DNA from: Allobosea sp. UNC402CLCol
GTDB lineage: Bacteria; Pseudomonadota; Alphaproteobacteria; Rhizobiales; Beijerinckiaceae
NCBI RefSeq assembly: GCF_000745475.1
Contig: NZ_JQJJ01000013.1
Location: 124,001-188,000, forward strand
Direction of reading: 5' to 3'
Length of the DNA: 64,000 nucleotides
A program made the position numbers and the translations under genes. The notes under the pieces were generated by a model. The model saw only the letters and a program-made list of their open reading frames with translations. It had not been told where the DNA came from and made no database searches. Shown one piece after another: positions 33,303 through 43,035 of this stretch. Position 1 is the first letter of the stretch. Every line of letters starts with the position of its first letter.

Positions 33303-34754
33303 ATGTTCCTGGGCATCGATCTCGGCACCTCCTCGCTCAAGGCCGTCCTGGTCGACACGGACGAGCGCGTCGTCGCGGAGGCGAGCGAGCCGCTCACTGT
33401 CTCGCGGCCGCAGCCGCTCTGGTCCGAACAGAGCCCCGAGGATTGGTGGCAGGCGCTAGACCGAGTGCTCAGGCGGCTCAAGGCTGAACGGCCGGCGGAG
33501 ATGGCGGGAGCGCGCGGTCTCGGCCTCAGCGGCCAGATGCATGGCGCGGTGCTGCTCGATGCGCAGGACCGGGTCCTGCGCCCGGCCATTCTCTGGAATG
33601 ACGGGCGCAGCGGCGCCGAGTGCCGGTTGCTGGAGGAGCGCGAACCGCGCTCACGCGCGATCACCGGCAACCTCGCCATGCCCGGCTTCACCGCGCCGAA
33701 GCTGGTCTGGGTGCAGCGGCACGAGCCCGAGATTTTCGCCGGCATCGCCAAGGTGCTGCTGCCGAAGGATTATCTGCGGCTGCGCCTGACCGGCGAGCCG
33801 ATCTCCGACATGTCGGACAGCGCCGGCACGCTCTGGCTCGACGTGGCGGCACGGCGCTGGTCGCAAGCGATGCTCGACGCGACCGGGCTCTCCAAGACGG
33901 CGATGCCGCGCCTCGTCGAGGGCAGCGAGCCCGGCGGCGTACTGCGCGATACGCTCGCAACAGAATGGGGGCTGCCTAAGGGCGTCGTTGTCGCGGGCGG
34001 GGCGGGCGACAATGCGGCCGGCGCTGTCGGCATCGGCGCGATCACGCCGGGGCAAGGCTTCCTCTCGCTCGGCACGTCCGGCGTGATCTTCACGACCAGC
34101 GCCGCCTACTCGGCCAATCCCACACAGGCGGTGCACAGCTTCTGCCATGCCCTGCCTGGCCTCTGGCACCAGATGGCGGTGATGCTGAGCGCCGCTTCGA
34201 GCCTGAGCTGGGTCAGCGGCGTGACCGGCACGACGGAAGCGGCGCTGCTGGATGAGATTGCCAACGAGACCGACCGGCCGGGCGAGGTCGTCTTCCTGCC
34301 CTATCTCTCCGGCGAGCGGACGCCGCACAACGACCCGCAGGCGACCGGGCTCTTCGCCGGGCTGACCCATGGCACGCGGCGCAGCGATCTCGGCCGGGCC
34401 GTGCTGGAGGGCGTCGGCTTCAGCTTCGCCGACGGGCTCGCCGCCCTCGAGGCAGTGGGGCCGCGCATCGAGACGCTGAGCGTGATCGGCGGCGGGGCGC
34501 GCTCGGCGCTCTGGGGCGAGATTCTGGCTGCGATCCTCGACCGGCCGCTGGAATACCGCGCCGGCGGCGAAAGAGGCGGTGCCTTCGGGGCGGCGCGATT
34601 GGCGCGGCTTGCCGTCACCGGCGAGGCGCCGGAGGCGCTATGCAAGCCGCCGGCGCTGGAGAGGGTGGTCACGCCGCGCGCCGAGTGGCGCGAGGCTTAT
34701 CAGCGGCTTTATGCGCGCTATCGCGCGGCCTATCGCCGGGAAGGAAACGCCTGA
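33303..34754 (+). CDS. xylB: Xylulokinase
   Basis: Phosphorylates D-xylulose to feed the pentose phosphate pathway. FGGY kinase of 483 aa: 'GIDLGTSSLKAVLVD' (phosphate 1), 'GLSGQMHGAVLLD' (sugar-binding MHG motif), 'ILWNDGRS', 'GGAGDNAAGAVGIG' and 'VIGGGARSALWGEILA' (FGGY C-terminal signature). Follows xylA by 9 bp and ends before a family A palindrome that may serve as the transcript end. Confidence 0.96.
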   Translation: MFLGIDLGTSSLKAVLVDTDERVVAEASEPLTVSRPQPLWSEQSPEDWWQALDRVLRRLKAERPAEMAGARGLGLSGQMHGAVLLDAQDRVLRPAILWNDGRSGAECRLLEEREPRSRAITGNLAMPGFTAPKLVWVQRHEPEIFAGIAKVLLPKDYLRLRLTGEPISDMSDSAGTLWLDVAARRWSQAMLDATGLSKTAMPRLVEGSEPGGVLRDTLATEWGLPKGVVVAGGAGDNAAGAVGIGAITPGQGFLSLGTSGVIFTTSAAYSANPTQAVHSFCHALPGLWHQMAVMLSAASSLSWVSGVTGTTEAALLDEIANETDRPGEVVFLPYLSGERTPHNDPQATGLFAGLTHGTRRSDLGRAVLEGVGFSFADGLAALEAVGPRIETLSVIGGGARSALWGEILAAILDRPLEYRAGGERGGAFGAARLARLAVTGEAPEALCKPPALERVVTPRAEWREAYQRLYARYRAAYRREGNA

Positions 34755-34780
34755 CTTCCGATTGGCCTCGGAACCGCCGC

Positions 34781-34876
34781 GTCATCCCGGGCTTGACCCG
34801 GGATCCATGCCAAAGCGCCGAACGGAAGCGCTCCGACATCGATCCCGGATCTCCGCTTCGCTGCGTCCGGGATGAC
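34781..34876. repeat. Dispersed palindrome, family A, copy 2
   Basis: Begins GTCATCCCGG and ends CCGGGATGAC; internal GGGCTTGACCCGGGATCC forms its own hairpin. Located in the convergent gap between xylB and lepA, where it could act as a transcript terminus. Confidence 0.85.
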
Positions 34877-34913
34877 GGTCGAGTTTTTGCTGGGAACGGC
34901 GAGCGCTACGCGC

Positions 34914-36719
34914 TCAATCGTCCATCTTGAGGGCGGCGATGAAGGCTTCCTGCGGGATTTCGACCTTGCCGAACTGCCGCATCTTCTTCTTGCCCTCCTT
35001 CTGCTTCTCCAGAAGCTTGCGCTTGCGGGTGGCGTCGCCGCCATAGCATTTGGCGGTGACGTCCTTGCGCAGCGCGCGGATGGTCTCGCGGGCAATGATC
35101 TTGCCGCCGATCGCCGCCTGCACCGGAATCTGGAACATATGCGGCGGGATCAGCTCCTTGAGCTTCTCGCACATGGCGCGGCCGCGCGCATCGGCGCGCG
35201 AGCGATGGACCAGCATCGAGAGCGCATCGACAGGCTCGGCATTGACCAGGATCGACATGCGCACGAGGTCGCCCTCGCGATAGTCGGTGATGGCGTAGTC
35301 GAAGGAGGCATAGCCCTTCGAGATCGACTTCAAGCGGTCGTAGAAGTCGAAGACGACCTCGTTCAGCGGCAGGTCGTAGACCACCTTGGCGCGCGAGCCG
35401 ACATAGGAGAGGTCGGTCTGGATGCCGCGGCGATCCTGACAGAGCTTCAGCACCGAGCCGAGATATTCGTCGGGCGTGAAGATCGTCGCCTTGATCCAGG
35501 GCTCCTCGATGAATTCGATCTTCATCACGTCCGGCATGTCGGCCGGGTTGTGGAGCTCGATCGACGTGCCGTCGCGCAGCTTCAGGCGATAGACGACCGA
35601 TGGCGCCGTCGAGATCAGGTTGAGGTTGAACTCGCGTTCGAGCCGCTCCTGGATGATCTCCAGATGCAGCAGCCCGAGGAAGCCGCAGCGGAAGCCGAAG
35701 CCGAGCGCGGCGGAGGTTTCCATCTCGTAGGAGAACGAGGCGTCGTTCAGGCGCAACCGGCTCATGGCGGCGCGCAGCACCTCGAAATCGGCGGCATCGA
35801 CCGGGAAGATGCCGCAGAACACTACCGGCTGCACCGGCTTGAAGCCCGGCAGCGGCTCGGCGATCGGCCGCTTGTCGTCGGTGATGGTGTCGCCGACGGC
35901 GGTGTCCGCGACTTCCTTGATCGAGGCGGTGAAGAAGCCAACCTCGCCAGGGCCGAGTTCCTTGACCTCCAGCATCTTCGGCTTGAACACGCCGACGCGG
36001 TCGACGCCGTAGGACGCCTTGGCCCGCATCATGCGGATGGTCATGTTCTTCTTGAGCACGCCGTCGATGACGCGCACGAGAACGACGACGCCGAGATAGG
36101 CGTCATACCACGAATCGACCAGCAGGCATTTCAGCGGCGCGTCGGGGTCGCCCTTCGGGGCGGGCAGCTTCTGGACAATGGCTTCCAGCACGCCCTCGAT
36201 GTTGAGCCCGGTCTTGGCCGAGATCGGCACGGCTTCCGAAGCATCGAGCCCGATCACGTCCTCGATCTGCTGCTTGATCCGCTCCGGCTCGGCGGCGGGC
36301 AGGTCGATCTTGTTGAGGACGGTGACGATCTCGTGGTTGGCGTCGAGCGCCTGATAGACATTGGCGAGCGTCTGCGCCTCGACGCCCTGCGAGGCGTCGA
36401 CCACCAGCAGCGAGCCCTCGCAGGCCGCCAGCGAGCGCGAGACCTCATAGGCGAAATCGACATGGCCGGGGGTATCCATCAGGTTCAGGATGTAGGTCTT
36501 GCCATCCTTCGCCTGATAGTCGAGCCGCACCGTCTGCGCCTTGATGGTGATGCCGCGCTCCTTCTCGATATCCATCGAGTCGAGGATCTGCTCGCTCATG
36601 TCGCGTGCGGCGACCGTGCCGGTCTGCTGGATCAGCCGGTCAGCCAGCGTCGACTTGCCGTGGTCGATATGGGCCACGATCGAGAAGTTGCGGATGTTGT
36701 CGATGGTACGGGTGCTCAT
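34914..36719 (-). CDS. lepA: Elongation factor 4 (LepA)
   Basis: Ribosome-associated GTPase that affects elongation and initiation. Full length at 601 aa. G motifs: '[12 protein letters not shown]' (G1), 'KERGITIK' (G2), 'DTPGHVDF' (G3), 'LNKIDLP' (G4), 'SAKTG' (G5). The LepA-specific C-terminal domain is present ('[21 protein letters not shown]'). Housekeeping gene standing alone between two dispersed palindromes. Start ATG 36719. Confidence 0.98.
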   Translation of the reverse strand: MSTRTIDNIRNFSIVAHIDHGKSTLADRLIQQTGTVAARDMSEQILDSMDIEKERGITIKAQTVRLDYQAKDGKTYILNLMDTPGHVDFAYEVSRSLAACEGSLLVVDASQGVEAQTLANVYQALDANHEIVTVLNKIDLPAAEPERIKQQIEDVIGLDASEAVPISAKTGLNIEGVLEAIVQKLPAPKGDPDAPLKCLLVDSWYDAYLGVVVLVRVIDGVLKKNMTIRMMRAKASYGVDRVGVFKPKMLEVKELGPGEVGFFTASIKEVADTAVGDTITDDKRPIAEPLPGFKPVQPVVFCGIFPVDAADFEVLRAAMSRLRLNDASFSYEMETSAALGFGFRCGFLGLLHLEIIQERLEREFNLNLISTAPSVVYRLKLRDGTSIELHNPADMPDVMKIEFIEEPWIKATIFTPDEYLGSVLKLCQDRRGIQTDLSYVGSRAKVVYDLPLNEVVFDFYDRLKSISKGYASFDYAITDYREGDLVRMSILVNAEPVDALSMLVHRSRADARGRAMCEKLKELIPPHMFQIPVQAAIGGKIIARETIRALRKDVTAKCYGGDATRKRKLLEKQKEGKKKMRQFGKVEIPQEAFIAALKMDD

Positions 36720-36810
36720 GCGCGCGCCATAGCAGTGAAGCCGCGTTGCGCCAAGCGGTTGCGCGATTCAGGCGGCATCAAAGCCATGTGCTGGCGCGAG
36801 AACCACACCG

Positions 36811-36920
36811 GTCATCCCGGACAAGCCGCAAAGCGGCGCCGATCCGGGATCCATCCCTGAACCGTCATCGGAAACGCCCCGGCATGGACCCCGGGTCTCC
36901 CTTCGGTCGCCCGGGATGAC
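36811..36920. repeat. Dispersed palindrome, family A, copy 3
   Basis: Same ends as copy 2 (GTCATCCCGG and CCGGGATGAC) around a different centre containing GATCCGGGATCCAT and CCCCGGGTCTCC. Lies between lepA and the XRE regulator gene. Confidence 0.85.
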
Positions 36921-36970
36921 GGCGGAGGTTTTGGAGGCTTACGAAAGCATCTTGCCAATTCCAATATATA

Positions 36971-36981
36971 AGAATTATTCT
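36971..36981. promoter_or_regulatory. Palindrome AGAATTATTCT before the XRE regulator gene
   Basis: Perfect 5+1+5 palindrome in an AT-rich stretch that stands out from the GC-rich surroundings, ending 7 bp before the ATG. It may be an autoregulatory operator. No Shine-Dalgarno is visible between it and the ATG, so the message could be leaderless or very short-leadered. Confidence 0.45.
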
Positions 36982-36988
36982 CACATTC

Positions 36989-37588
36989 ATGGAATTCGAG
37001 AGCGACACCGATATCGACCGCCGGCTGGGTGAACGGCTCAAGGCCGCCCGGCAGCGCCACGGCCTGACGCTGGACGAGCTTGCCCAGCGCACCGGCGTCA
37101 GCCGCGCCATGATTTCGCGGATCGAGCGCGGCGAATCGAGTCCGACCGCGACGGTGCTGGTCCGGCTCGGCTCCGGGCTCGGGCTGTCGCTCTCCGCCCT
37201 GCTGGAGGAGGAGGCCGGCACCGGGCCGCTGTCGCGCCGCGCGTCGCAACCGGTCTGGCGCGATCCGGCAAGCGGCTATCTGCGCCGCAACGTCTCGCCG
37301 CGCGGAACCGGCTCCAGCTTCGAGATCGTCGAGGTGGAATTGCCGGGGGGTGCTGAGGTCCGGCTCGACAGCGCTGCCGGCGCGCCGACGCTGGACCAGC
37401 AGATCTGGGTGCTGCGCGGCCGGCTCGACCTGACGGTCGAAGGCACAAGTCACACTCTCGCCGAAGGCGATTGCCTGCAGATGCATCTGCGCGGCCCGAT
37501 CACCTACCGCAATCCGGGCGCCGACCCCGTGCGCTACGCCGTCATCCTCACCGCGGGCAGCGGTACTTTTCCGGGACATGCCGCATGA
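36989..37588 (+). CDS. XRE family regulator with C-terminal cupin domain
   Basis: Transcription factor, 199 aa. HTH_3 domain at about 11-66 ('LGERLKAARQRHGLTLDELAQRTGVSRAMISRIERGESSPT') and a small-molecule-binding cupin at about 110-190 ('QQIWVLRGRLDLTVEG', 'LAEGDCLQMH'). This architecture controls catabolic and stress genes in many bacteria. The acetyltransferase gene overlaps its stop (ATGA), so the two are co-translated and the acetyltransferase is the likely target. Start ATG 36989 lacks a ribosome site. Confidence 0.9.
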   Translation: MEFESDTDIDRRLGERLKAARQRHGLTLDELAQRTGVSRAMISRIERGESSPTATVLVRLGSGLGLSLSALLEEEAGTGPLSRRASQPVWRDPASGYLRRNVSPRGTGSSFEIVEVELPGGAEVRLDSAAGAPTLDQQIWVLRGRLDLTVEGTSHTLAEGDCLQMHLRGPITYRNPGADPVRYAVILTAGSGTFPGHAA

Positions 37589-38127
37589 ACGCTCTCCCCA
37601 CGACCACCGACATCGCCATCGACATCCTCGACGCTCCGGCTGCTGGGGCCGCCTTGCCGGCGCTGGCCGAGATTCTGCGCGACTGCGTCGCCAACGGCGC
37701 CTCGGTCGGCTTCATGGCGTGGAATACGGCCGCCGATTACGAGCGCTTCTGGCGCGATGTCGCGGCTGGCGTCGCGGGAGGACAGATCGTGCTGTTCGTC
37801 GCCCGCAATGCGGACGGCATCGTCGGGACGGCTCAGCTTCATCTGATCGGCAAGCCGAACCAGCCGCATCGCGCCGAGATCGCCAAGGTGCTGGTGCATT
37901 CCCGCGCGCGCCGGCAGGGGATCGGCGAGGCGCTGATGAGCCGGGCCGAGGCCATCGCCCGAGAAAGGGGACGCGACCTGCTGGTGCTCGACACGGATGA
38001 GAACGGTGCCGCGCGAAGGCTCTACAACCGGCTGGGCTGGACGGAGCTCGGCACCATCCCGCGCTTCGCGCTGATGCCGGACGGGGCCGAATGCGGCTCG
38101 ACGTTTTTCTACAAGGATCTCGTCTGA
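37585..38127 (+). CDS. GNAT family N-acetyltransferase
   Basis: Acetyl-CoA-dependent acetyltransferase, 180 aa. Motif A is 'IAKVLVHSRARRQGIGEALM' with the R-x-x-G-I-G pyrophosphate loop, followed by 'LLVLDTDENGAARRLYNRLGW' (motif B region). The ATG at 37585 overlaps the upstream stop. The acceptor may be an amine drug or metabolite; the coupled XRE-cupin regulator suggests inducible expression. Confidence 0.9.
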   Translation: MNALPTTTDIAIDILDAPAAGAALPALAEILRDCVANGASVGFMAWNTAADYERFWRDVAAGVAGGQIVLFVARNADGIVGTAQLHLIGKPNQPHRAEIAKVLVHSRARRQGIGEALMSRAEAIARERGRDLLVLDTDENGAARRLYNRLGWTELGTIPRFALMPDGAECGSTFFYKDLV

Positions 38128-38135
38128 GGACAGGC

Positions 38136-38233
38136 GTCATGCTCGGGCTCGACCCGAGCATCTCACGCCGGAAGAGGCTCCGGCGTCCTCTGGGAGAGTT
38201 TCTCGGGTCGCCGCTGCGCGCGCCCGAGAATGA
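38136..38233. repeat. Dispersed palindrome, family B, copy 1
   Basis: GTCATGCTCGGGCTCGACCC at the left and CCCGAGAATGA at the right form a long imperfect inverted repeat with an internal CCGGAAGAGGCTCCGG hairpin. An inverted copy occurs at 43036-43136. Sits in the gap after the acetyltransferase gene. Confidence 0.8.
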
Positions 38234-38254
38234 AAGGCGGTCGCTCGGGCTGCC

Positions 38255-38506
38255 TCAGCCTTCCTTGGCCTCGCCGCGCACATAAGGCTCGACCGGGCCC
38301 TTGAGGGTGATCGTCATCGGCCGGCCGAAGCGATCCTTGGCGGCGCCGGCCGCGACCTTCACCCAGCCTTCCGAGACGCAATACTCCTCGACATTGGTCT
38401 TCTCGACGCCCTTGAAGCGAATGCCGATGTCGCGTGCCAGCACGTCGGCATCATAGAAGGGGCTGTCCGGATTGACGGAGAGACGGTCGGGAAGCTGGTC
38501 GGACAT
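38255..38506 (-). CDS. DUF3297 family protein
   Basis: Small conserved protein of unknown function (83 aa) found mainly in proteobacteria. 'LSVNPDSPFYDADVL', 'GIRFKGVEKTNVEEYCVSEG' and 'GRPMTITLKGPVEPY' are typical of the family across its full length. Soluble, no signal peptide. Transcribed in the same direction as the ankyrin gene 68 bp upstream, possibly as the end of the hrcA transcript. Confidence 0.88.
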   Translation of the reverse strand: MSDQLPDRLSVNPDSPFYDADVLARDIGIRFKGVEKTNVEEYCVSEGWVKVAAGAAKDRFGRPMTITLKGPVEPYVRGEAKEG

Positions 38507-38574
38507 GGCGGAACCTGCAATGCGGAAACGGTTGCTTTCCGCGCTCGATAGCCGCTTCCGCCCTCAAAGCCAAC

Positions 38575-39237
38575 TCAGCGCTTCGCCCGGCCGCCCGCCT
38601 GCTCGATCAATTCAGCCACGGCTGCCTGTCCCCTCGCGCGAGCATGGGCAAGCGGCGTCAGGCCGTCGCGATCGGCGAGGTTCGGATCGGCGCCTGCGGC
38701 GAGGACGAGCCTCGCCACCTCCTGATGGCGCGGGCCGCCATCGCCGAGGATCACGATTTCCAAAAGGCAGGTCCAGCCGAGATCGTTGACGTGATTGACG
38801 TCGATGCCGCTGGTTAGGAGCAGCTTCACCGTCTCGACATGGGCGCGCTCGCAGGCCGGGATCAGCGCATTGCCGCCATAGCGGTTGCGCAAGCGCAGAT
38901 CGGGCTTCAGCGGCAACATCGCCGCGATGATGTCCGTGCGGCCGGAGGCACCGGCGAGCAGCCAGGGCGTGTCGCGGTTGGCGGCCTGCGTGTTGGGGCT
39001 CGCACCGGCGGCGAGCAGGGCCCTGGCCATTTCGACATGGTTGCCGGCGACAGCGAGGAGGAGCGCCGTGCGGCCTTGCGAGTCGCGCATTTCGAGATCG
39101 GCTCCCTTCGCGATCAGGGCCTTCACCTCGGCCGTTCTTCCGGATTCGGCAGCGGCGAGCAGATCGGAGGCGGCATGAGCGGCAGCGGTCGTCATCAGGC
39201 AAGCTCCAAGGGCTAAAGCCCGCAGCCAGCGCGTCAC
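38575..39237 (-). CDS. Secreted ankyrin-repeat protein
   Basis: 220 aa with a Sec signal (about 1-22, '[16 protein letters not shown]') and about five ankyrin repeats covering the rest ('[25 protein letters not shown]', '[21 protein letters not shown]', '[20 protein letters not shown]'). Probably a periplasmic scaffold or binding protein; partner unknown. The GTG start at 39237 overlaps the hrcA stop by four bases, so its translation depends on hrcA, an unexpected pairing. Confidence 0.88.
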   Translation of the reverse strand: MTRWLRALALGACLMTTAAAHAASDLLAAAESGRTAEVKALIAKGADLEMRDSQGRTALLLAVAGNHVEMARALLAAGASPNTQAANRDTPWLLAGASGRTDIIAAMLPLKPDLRLRNRYGGNALIPACERAHVETVKLLLTSGIDVNHVNDLGWTCLLEIVILGDGGPRHQEVARLVLAAGADPNLADRDGLTPLAHARARGQAAVAELIEQAGGRAKR

Positions 39238-40319
39238 CGGCTGCCGTCCAGCAGGCGGCCGACGACCTTGGCGGTATAGTCGACCATCGGGACGATGCGG
39301 GCATAATTCAGCCGCGTCGGGCCGATGATGCCGACGACGCCGACGATGCGCTGCTCGGCATCGCGGAAGGGCGCCGCCACCATCGAGGAACCGGACATCG
39401 AGAACAGCTTGTTCTCCGAGCCGATGAAGATGCGGACGCCGTCGCCTTCCTCGGCGCGAGAGAGCAGATCGATCACGTCGGTCTGGGTCTCGAGATCGCC
39501 GAAGAGCATGCGGATGCGCTCCAGATCCTCCTGCGCCCTGAGATCGTCGAGCAGATTGGCCTGGCCGCGCACGATCAGGTGGCGATCGCCGCTCGGGCCC
39601 GAGGAGGTGGCGATGCCGCTTTCGACGAGGCGGGCGGTGAGCGCGTCGAGCTCACGCTCCATCAGCGCGCGCTGCGCCCCGATCTCGCCACGCACTTCGC
39701 CGAGCGTCTTGCCGAGGATGCGGGCGTTGAGGAAGTTCGCGGCTTCCGTCAGGGCCGAGGCGGGCAGGCCCGGCGGCAAGGCGAGCAGGCGGTTTTCGAC
39801 CGCGCCGTCTTCCGAAACCAGCACCACCAGGGCACGGGCAGGATCGAGCCGGACGAATTCGATGTGCTTCAGCCGCGGATCGGCCTTGGTGGTGACGACG
39901 ACGCCGGCGCCGCGCGAGAGGCCTGACAGCAGCGCGGACGCCTCCGTCAGTGTCTGGTCGAGGCTGTGATGGCTCGCCGCCGCCCGGATCTGGGCCTCGA
40001 TCCGCTTGCGCTCGTCGGATGTGAGGTTGCCGACCTCCATCATCGCATCGACGAAGAAGCGCAGCCCCCGTTCGGTGGGCAGGCGCCCCGCCGAGGTGTG
40101 CGGCGCATAGATCAGCCCGGCAAGCTCGAGATCGGTCATGACGTTGCGCACCGTCGCGGGCGAGAGCGCCATCGGCAGCAGGCGGGCGATGTTGCGGGAG
40201 CCGAGCGGCTCGCCGGTCGTCAGGTAGCCGTCGACGATCTGGCGAAAGATCTCGCGCGAGCGCTGGTCGATCTCGACCAGGCTGCTCGTCGTCTCCGGGC
40301 GGGTTGTATGAGCGCTCAT
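39234..40319 (-). CDS. hrcA: Heat-inducible transcriptional repressor HrcA
   Basis: Represses groESL and dnaK-type heat-shock genes by binding CIRCE. Full length (361 aa): N-terminal winged HTH ('[27 protein letters not shown]', '[16 protein letters not shown]') and C-terminal HrcA domain ('[21 protein letters not shown]', '[24 protein letters not shown]'). No CIRCE sequence is visible upstream, so it is not obviously autoregulated. grpE and dnaJ are not adjacent. Divergent from rph. Confidence 0.97.
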   Translation of the reverse strand: MSAHTTRPETTSSLVEIDQRSREIFRQIVDGYLTTGEPLGSRNIARLLPMALSPATVRNVMTDLELAGLIYAPHTSAGRLPTERGLRFFVDAMMEVGNLTSDERKRIEAQIRAAASHHSLDQTLTEASALLSGLSRGAGVVVTTKADPRLKHIEFVRLDPARALVVLVSEDGAVENRLLALPPGLPASALTEAANFLNARILGKTLGEVRGEIGAQRALMERELDALTARLVESGIATSSGPSGDRHLIVRGQANLLDDLRAQEDLERIRMLFGDLETQTDVIDLLSRAEEGDGVRIFIGSENKLFSMSGSSMVAAPFRDAEQRIVGVVGIIGPTRLNYARIVPMVDYTAKVVGRLLDGSR

Positions 40320-40463
40320 GAACCTCGGCTGCGAAATCGCGCACGTGCCCTATTGTCGGCATGGCGGGCGCGCGGATCAAGAGGGCTATATGGCTCGCCC
40401 TGCCTTGCCCGGTGACGTGGGAGAGCCTACAAGCCGCCTCTCCCCGCAAGACAGGATCATTTC

Positions 40464-41180
40464 ATGCGACCCTCCAAACGCGCCGCCGACGAGATGCGCA
40501 AGGTCACGCTCGAACGCGGCGTGGTGCGCTATGCCGAGGGTTCCTGCATGGTGACGTTCGGCGAGACCAAGGTGCTTTGCGCCGCGACCGTCGAGGAAAA
40601 GGGTCCGCCCTGGCTGCGCGGCACCGGCAAGGGCTGGGTCACCGCCGAATATTCGATGCTGCCGCGCGCCACGCATGAGCGCACGCGCCGCGAGGTCACC
40701 TCCGGCAAGCCCTCCGGCCGTACCCAGGAAATCCAGCGCCTCGTCGGCCGTTCGCTCCGCGCCGTGGTCGACCTGACCGCGATCGGCGAGCGCCAGATCG
40801 TCGTCGATTGCGACGTAATCCAGGCCGATGGCGGCACCCGCACGGCCTCGATCACCGGCGCCTGGGTCGCGCTGCACGATGCGCTGAAGTGGATGGAAGG
40901 CCGCAACCTGCTCAAGGGCACCAATCCGCTGAAGGACCATGTCGCCGCCGTCTCCTGCGGTATCGTCGCCGGGCAGCCCGTGATCGATCTCGACTATGTC
41001 GAGGATTCCGGCGCGCAGACCGACGCGAATTTCGTCATCACCGGCTCCGGCGGCCTCGTCGAGGTGCAGGGCACGGCCGAGGGGGCGCCATTCTCGGAAG
41101 AGGAGCTGCTTTCGCTGCTCAAGCTCGCCAAGGGCGGCGTTTCCAAGCTCGTCGCGCTGCAGAAGGCCGCGGTGGCCTGA
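40464..41180 (+). CDS. rph: Ribonuclease PH
   Basis: Phosphorolytic 3'-5' exoribonuclease trimming tRNA precursors. 238 aa, complete. '[20 protein letters not shown]', '[17 protein letters not shown]', '[16 protein letters not shown]', '[18 protein letters not shown]' and '[17 protein letters not shown]' are the conserved blocks, the last including the phosphate/metal region. First gene of rph-rdgB-hemW with very tight spacing. Confidence 0.97.
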   Translation: MRPSKRAADEMRKVTLERGVVRYAEGSCMVTFGETKVLCAATVEEKGPPWLRGTGKGWVTAEYSMLPRATHERTRREVTSGKPSGRTQEIQRLVGRSLRAVVDLTAIGERQIVVDCDVIQADGGTRTASITGAWVALHDALKWMEGRNLLKGTNPLKDHVAAVSCGIVAGQPVIDLDYVEDSGAQTDANFVITGSGGLVEVQGTAEGAPFSEEELLSLLKLAKGGVSKLVALQKAAVA

Positions 41181-41182
41181 CG

Positions 41183-41830
41183 ATGACCACCCACCGCCTC
41201 CTCACCGGCAAGGTCGTGATCGCGACCCATAACCAGGGCAAGCTGCGCGAAATGCGCGACTTGCTGGCGCCTTACGGCATCGAACTGGTCTCGGCCGGGG
41301 AGCTCGGCCTGCCCGAGCCGGTCGAGGATGGCTACATGTTCTCGGAGAATGCGGCGATCAAGGCGGTCGCCGCGACCAAGGCGAGTGGATTGCCCGCGCT
41401 CTCCGACGATTCCGGCGTCTGCATCGACGCGCTCGACGGCGCGCCCGGGCTGTTCTCGGCCAACTGGGCCGGGCCGGGCAAGGATTTCGCCCCGGCGATC
41501 GCCCGCGTCCAGATGGAACTCGCCAAGCGCGGCGCCCATGCGCCCGAGCAGCGCAAGGCGCATTTCGTCTCGGCGCTGGTCATCGCCTGGCCGGACGGGC
41601 ACCAGGAATTGTTCGAGGGCCGCGTCTACGGCACGATCACCGAGCGGATCCGGGGCGCGGGCGGCTTCGGCTACGATCCGATCTTCCTGCCGGATGGCCA
41701 TGACAAGACCTTCGGCGAGATGACGGCTGAGGAGAAGCACGGCATCCCGGCCGACGGTTCGCCCGGCCTGTCGCACCGCGCGCGCGCCTTCCATGCGCTC
41801 GCCGCCGCCTGCCTGAGGAAGCCGGCGTGA
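41183..41830 (+). CDS. rdgB: RdgB/HAM1 family non-canonical purine NTP pyrophosphatase
   Basis: Hydrolyses ITP, dITP and XTP to clean the nucleotide pool. 215 aa with 'IATHNQGKLREMRDLL' (substrate motif), 'ENAAIKAVAATKASGLPALSDDSG' (catalytic Asp/Lys region), 'GYDPIFLPDG' and 'HRARAF'. Start ATG 41183, two bases after the rph stop; the longer upstream frame lies within rph and is not real. Overlaps hemW (GTGA). Confidence 0.96.
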   Translation: MTTHRLLTGKVVIATHNQGKLREMRDLLAPYGIELVSAGELGLPEPVEDGYMFSENAAIKAVAATKASGLPALSDDSGVCIDALDGAPGLFSANWAGPGKDFAPAIARVQMELAKRGAHAPEQRKAHFVSALVIAWPDGHQELFEGRVYGTITERIRGAGGFGYDPIFLPDGHDKTFGEMTAEEKHGIPADGSPGLSHRARAFHALAAACLRKPA

Positions 41831-43026
41831 GCGCCGGGGCCGCCCTTTCCCAGCGGCCACCGCTCCTGCATCCGACTGCGGATGCGGGCTTCGCCGTCTA
41901 TGTGCACTGGCCCTTCTGCCTGGCGAAGTGCCCCTATTGCGACTTCAACAGCCATGTCCGGCTGCAGCCACCCGACCAAGCCCGCTACATCGCCGCCTTC
42001 CGTCGCGAGATCGCGCATCGGGCCGCGCTGGTGCCGGGCCGCACGGTGTCCTCGATCTTCTTCGGCGGCGGCACGCCCTCGCTGATGGAGGGGCGCACCG
42101 TCGGCGCGATCCTCGACGCCATCGGCGAGCATTGGGCGGTCGATTCCAACTGCGAAGTGTCCCTCGAAGCCAATCCGACCAGCGTCGAGGCCGGGCGCTT
42201 CCGCGATTTCCGGGCGGCCGGCGTCAACCGCGTCTCGCTCGGCGTGCAGGCGTTGAACGATGCCGATCTCAAAGCGCTCGGCCGGATGCATTCGGCTGAG
42301 GAAGCGCTGGCGGCGGTGGCGATCGCGCGCCAATATTTCGAGCGCTATTCCTTCGACCTGATCTATGCCCGCTCGCCCTTGCAGACTCCGGCCCTTTGGC
42401 GCGCCGAGCTGGAGCTGGCGATCAGCCATGCGGCCGAGCATCTCTCGCTCTACCAGCTCACCATCGAGCCCGGCACGGCGTTCGAACGATTGTTCCGGGC
42501 CGGCAAGCTCGCCATTCCCGACCACGATGCCGGCGCGGCGCTCTACGAGACGACGCAGGAGATCACGGCCAGGCACGGACTGCCGGTCTATGAAATCTCG
42601 AACCATGCGCGGCCGGGCGCCGAGTGCCGGCACAACCTTGTCTACTGGCACTATGGCGAATACGCCGGCATCGGCCCCGGCGCCCATGGCAGGCTGGTGA
42701 CGGCGGAAGGCCGCATGGCGCATTCGACCGAGAAGCGGCCGGAAATCTGGCTTGAACGGGTCGAGGCCGAAGGCCATGCGCTGGTCGAGGACGAGCGCTT
42801 GAGCGAAGAGGCGCAGGGTGACGAATACCTGCTGATGGGACTTCGCCTCGTCGAGGGGATCGATCCCACAGTGTTCAAGGCGCTGTCAGGGCGCGAACTC
42901 AACGCCAAGCGCATCGCCAGCCTGATCGACGAGAAGCTGCTGATGCACCGGCAAGGCGGCCGGCTTGCGGCAACGCCGGACGGTGCATTGCTGCTCGATG
43001 CGCTGGTGGCCGATCTGGCGGCCTAA
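41827..43026 (+). CDS. hemW: Radical SAM heme chaperone HemW
   Basis: Binds heme and a [4Fe-4S] cluster; related to coproporphyrinogen dehydrogenase but considered a heme chaperone. 399 aa. The radical SAM motif is C31-x3-C35-x2-C38 ('CLAKCPYCDF') with no fourth Cys, as in HemW rather than HemN. 'FFGGGTPSLM' and the HemN C-terminal domain follow. GTG start at 41827 overlaps rdgB by four bases. Confidence 0.94.
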   Translation: MSAGAALSQRPPLLHPTADAGFAVYVHWPFCLAKCPYCDFNSHVRLQPPDQARYIAAFRREIAHRAALVPGRTVSSIFFGGGTPSLMEGRTVGAILDAIGEHWAVDSNCEVSLEANPTSVEAGRFRDFRAAGVNRVSLGVQALNDADLKALGRMHSAEEALAAVAIARQYFERYSFDLIYARSPLQTPALWRAELELAISHAAEHLSLYQLTIEPGTAFERLFRAGKLAIPDHDAGAALYETTQEITARHGLPVYEISNHARPGAECRHNLVYWHYGEYAGIGPGAHGRLVTAEGRMAHSTEKRPEIWLERVEAEGHALVEDERLSEEAQGDEYLLMGLRLVEGIDPTVFKALSGRELNAKRIASLIDEKLLMHRQGGRLAATPDGALLLDALVADLAA

Positions 43027-43035
43027 AACAGGGCA

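Noticed and set aside
40320..40463. CIRCE element expected upstream of hrcA
   Set aside because: I looked for TTAGCACTC and GAGTGCTAA arms in the hrcA/rph gap and found none.
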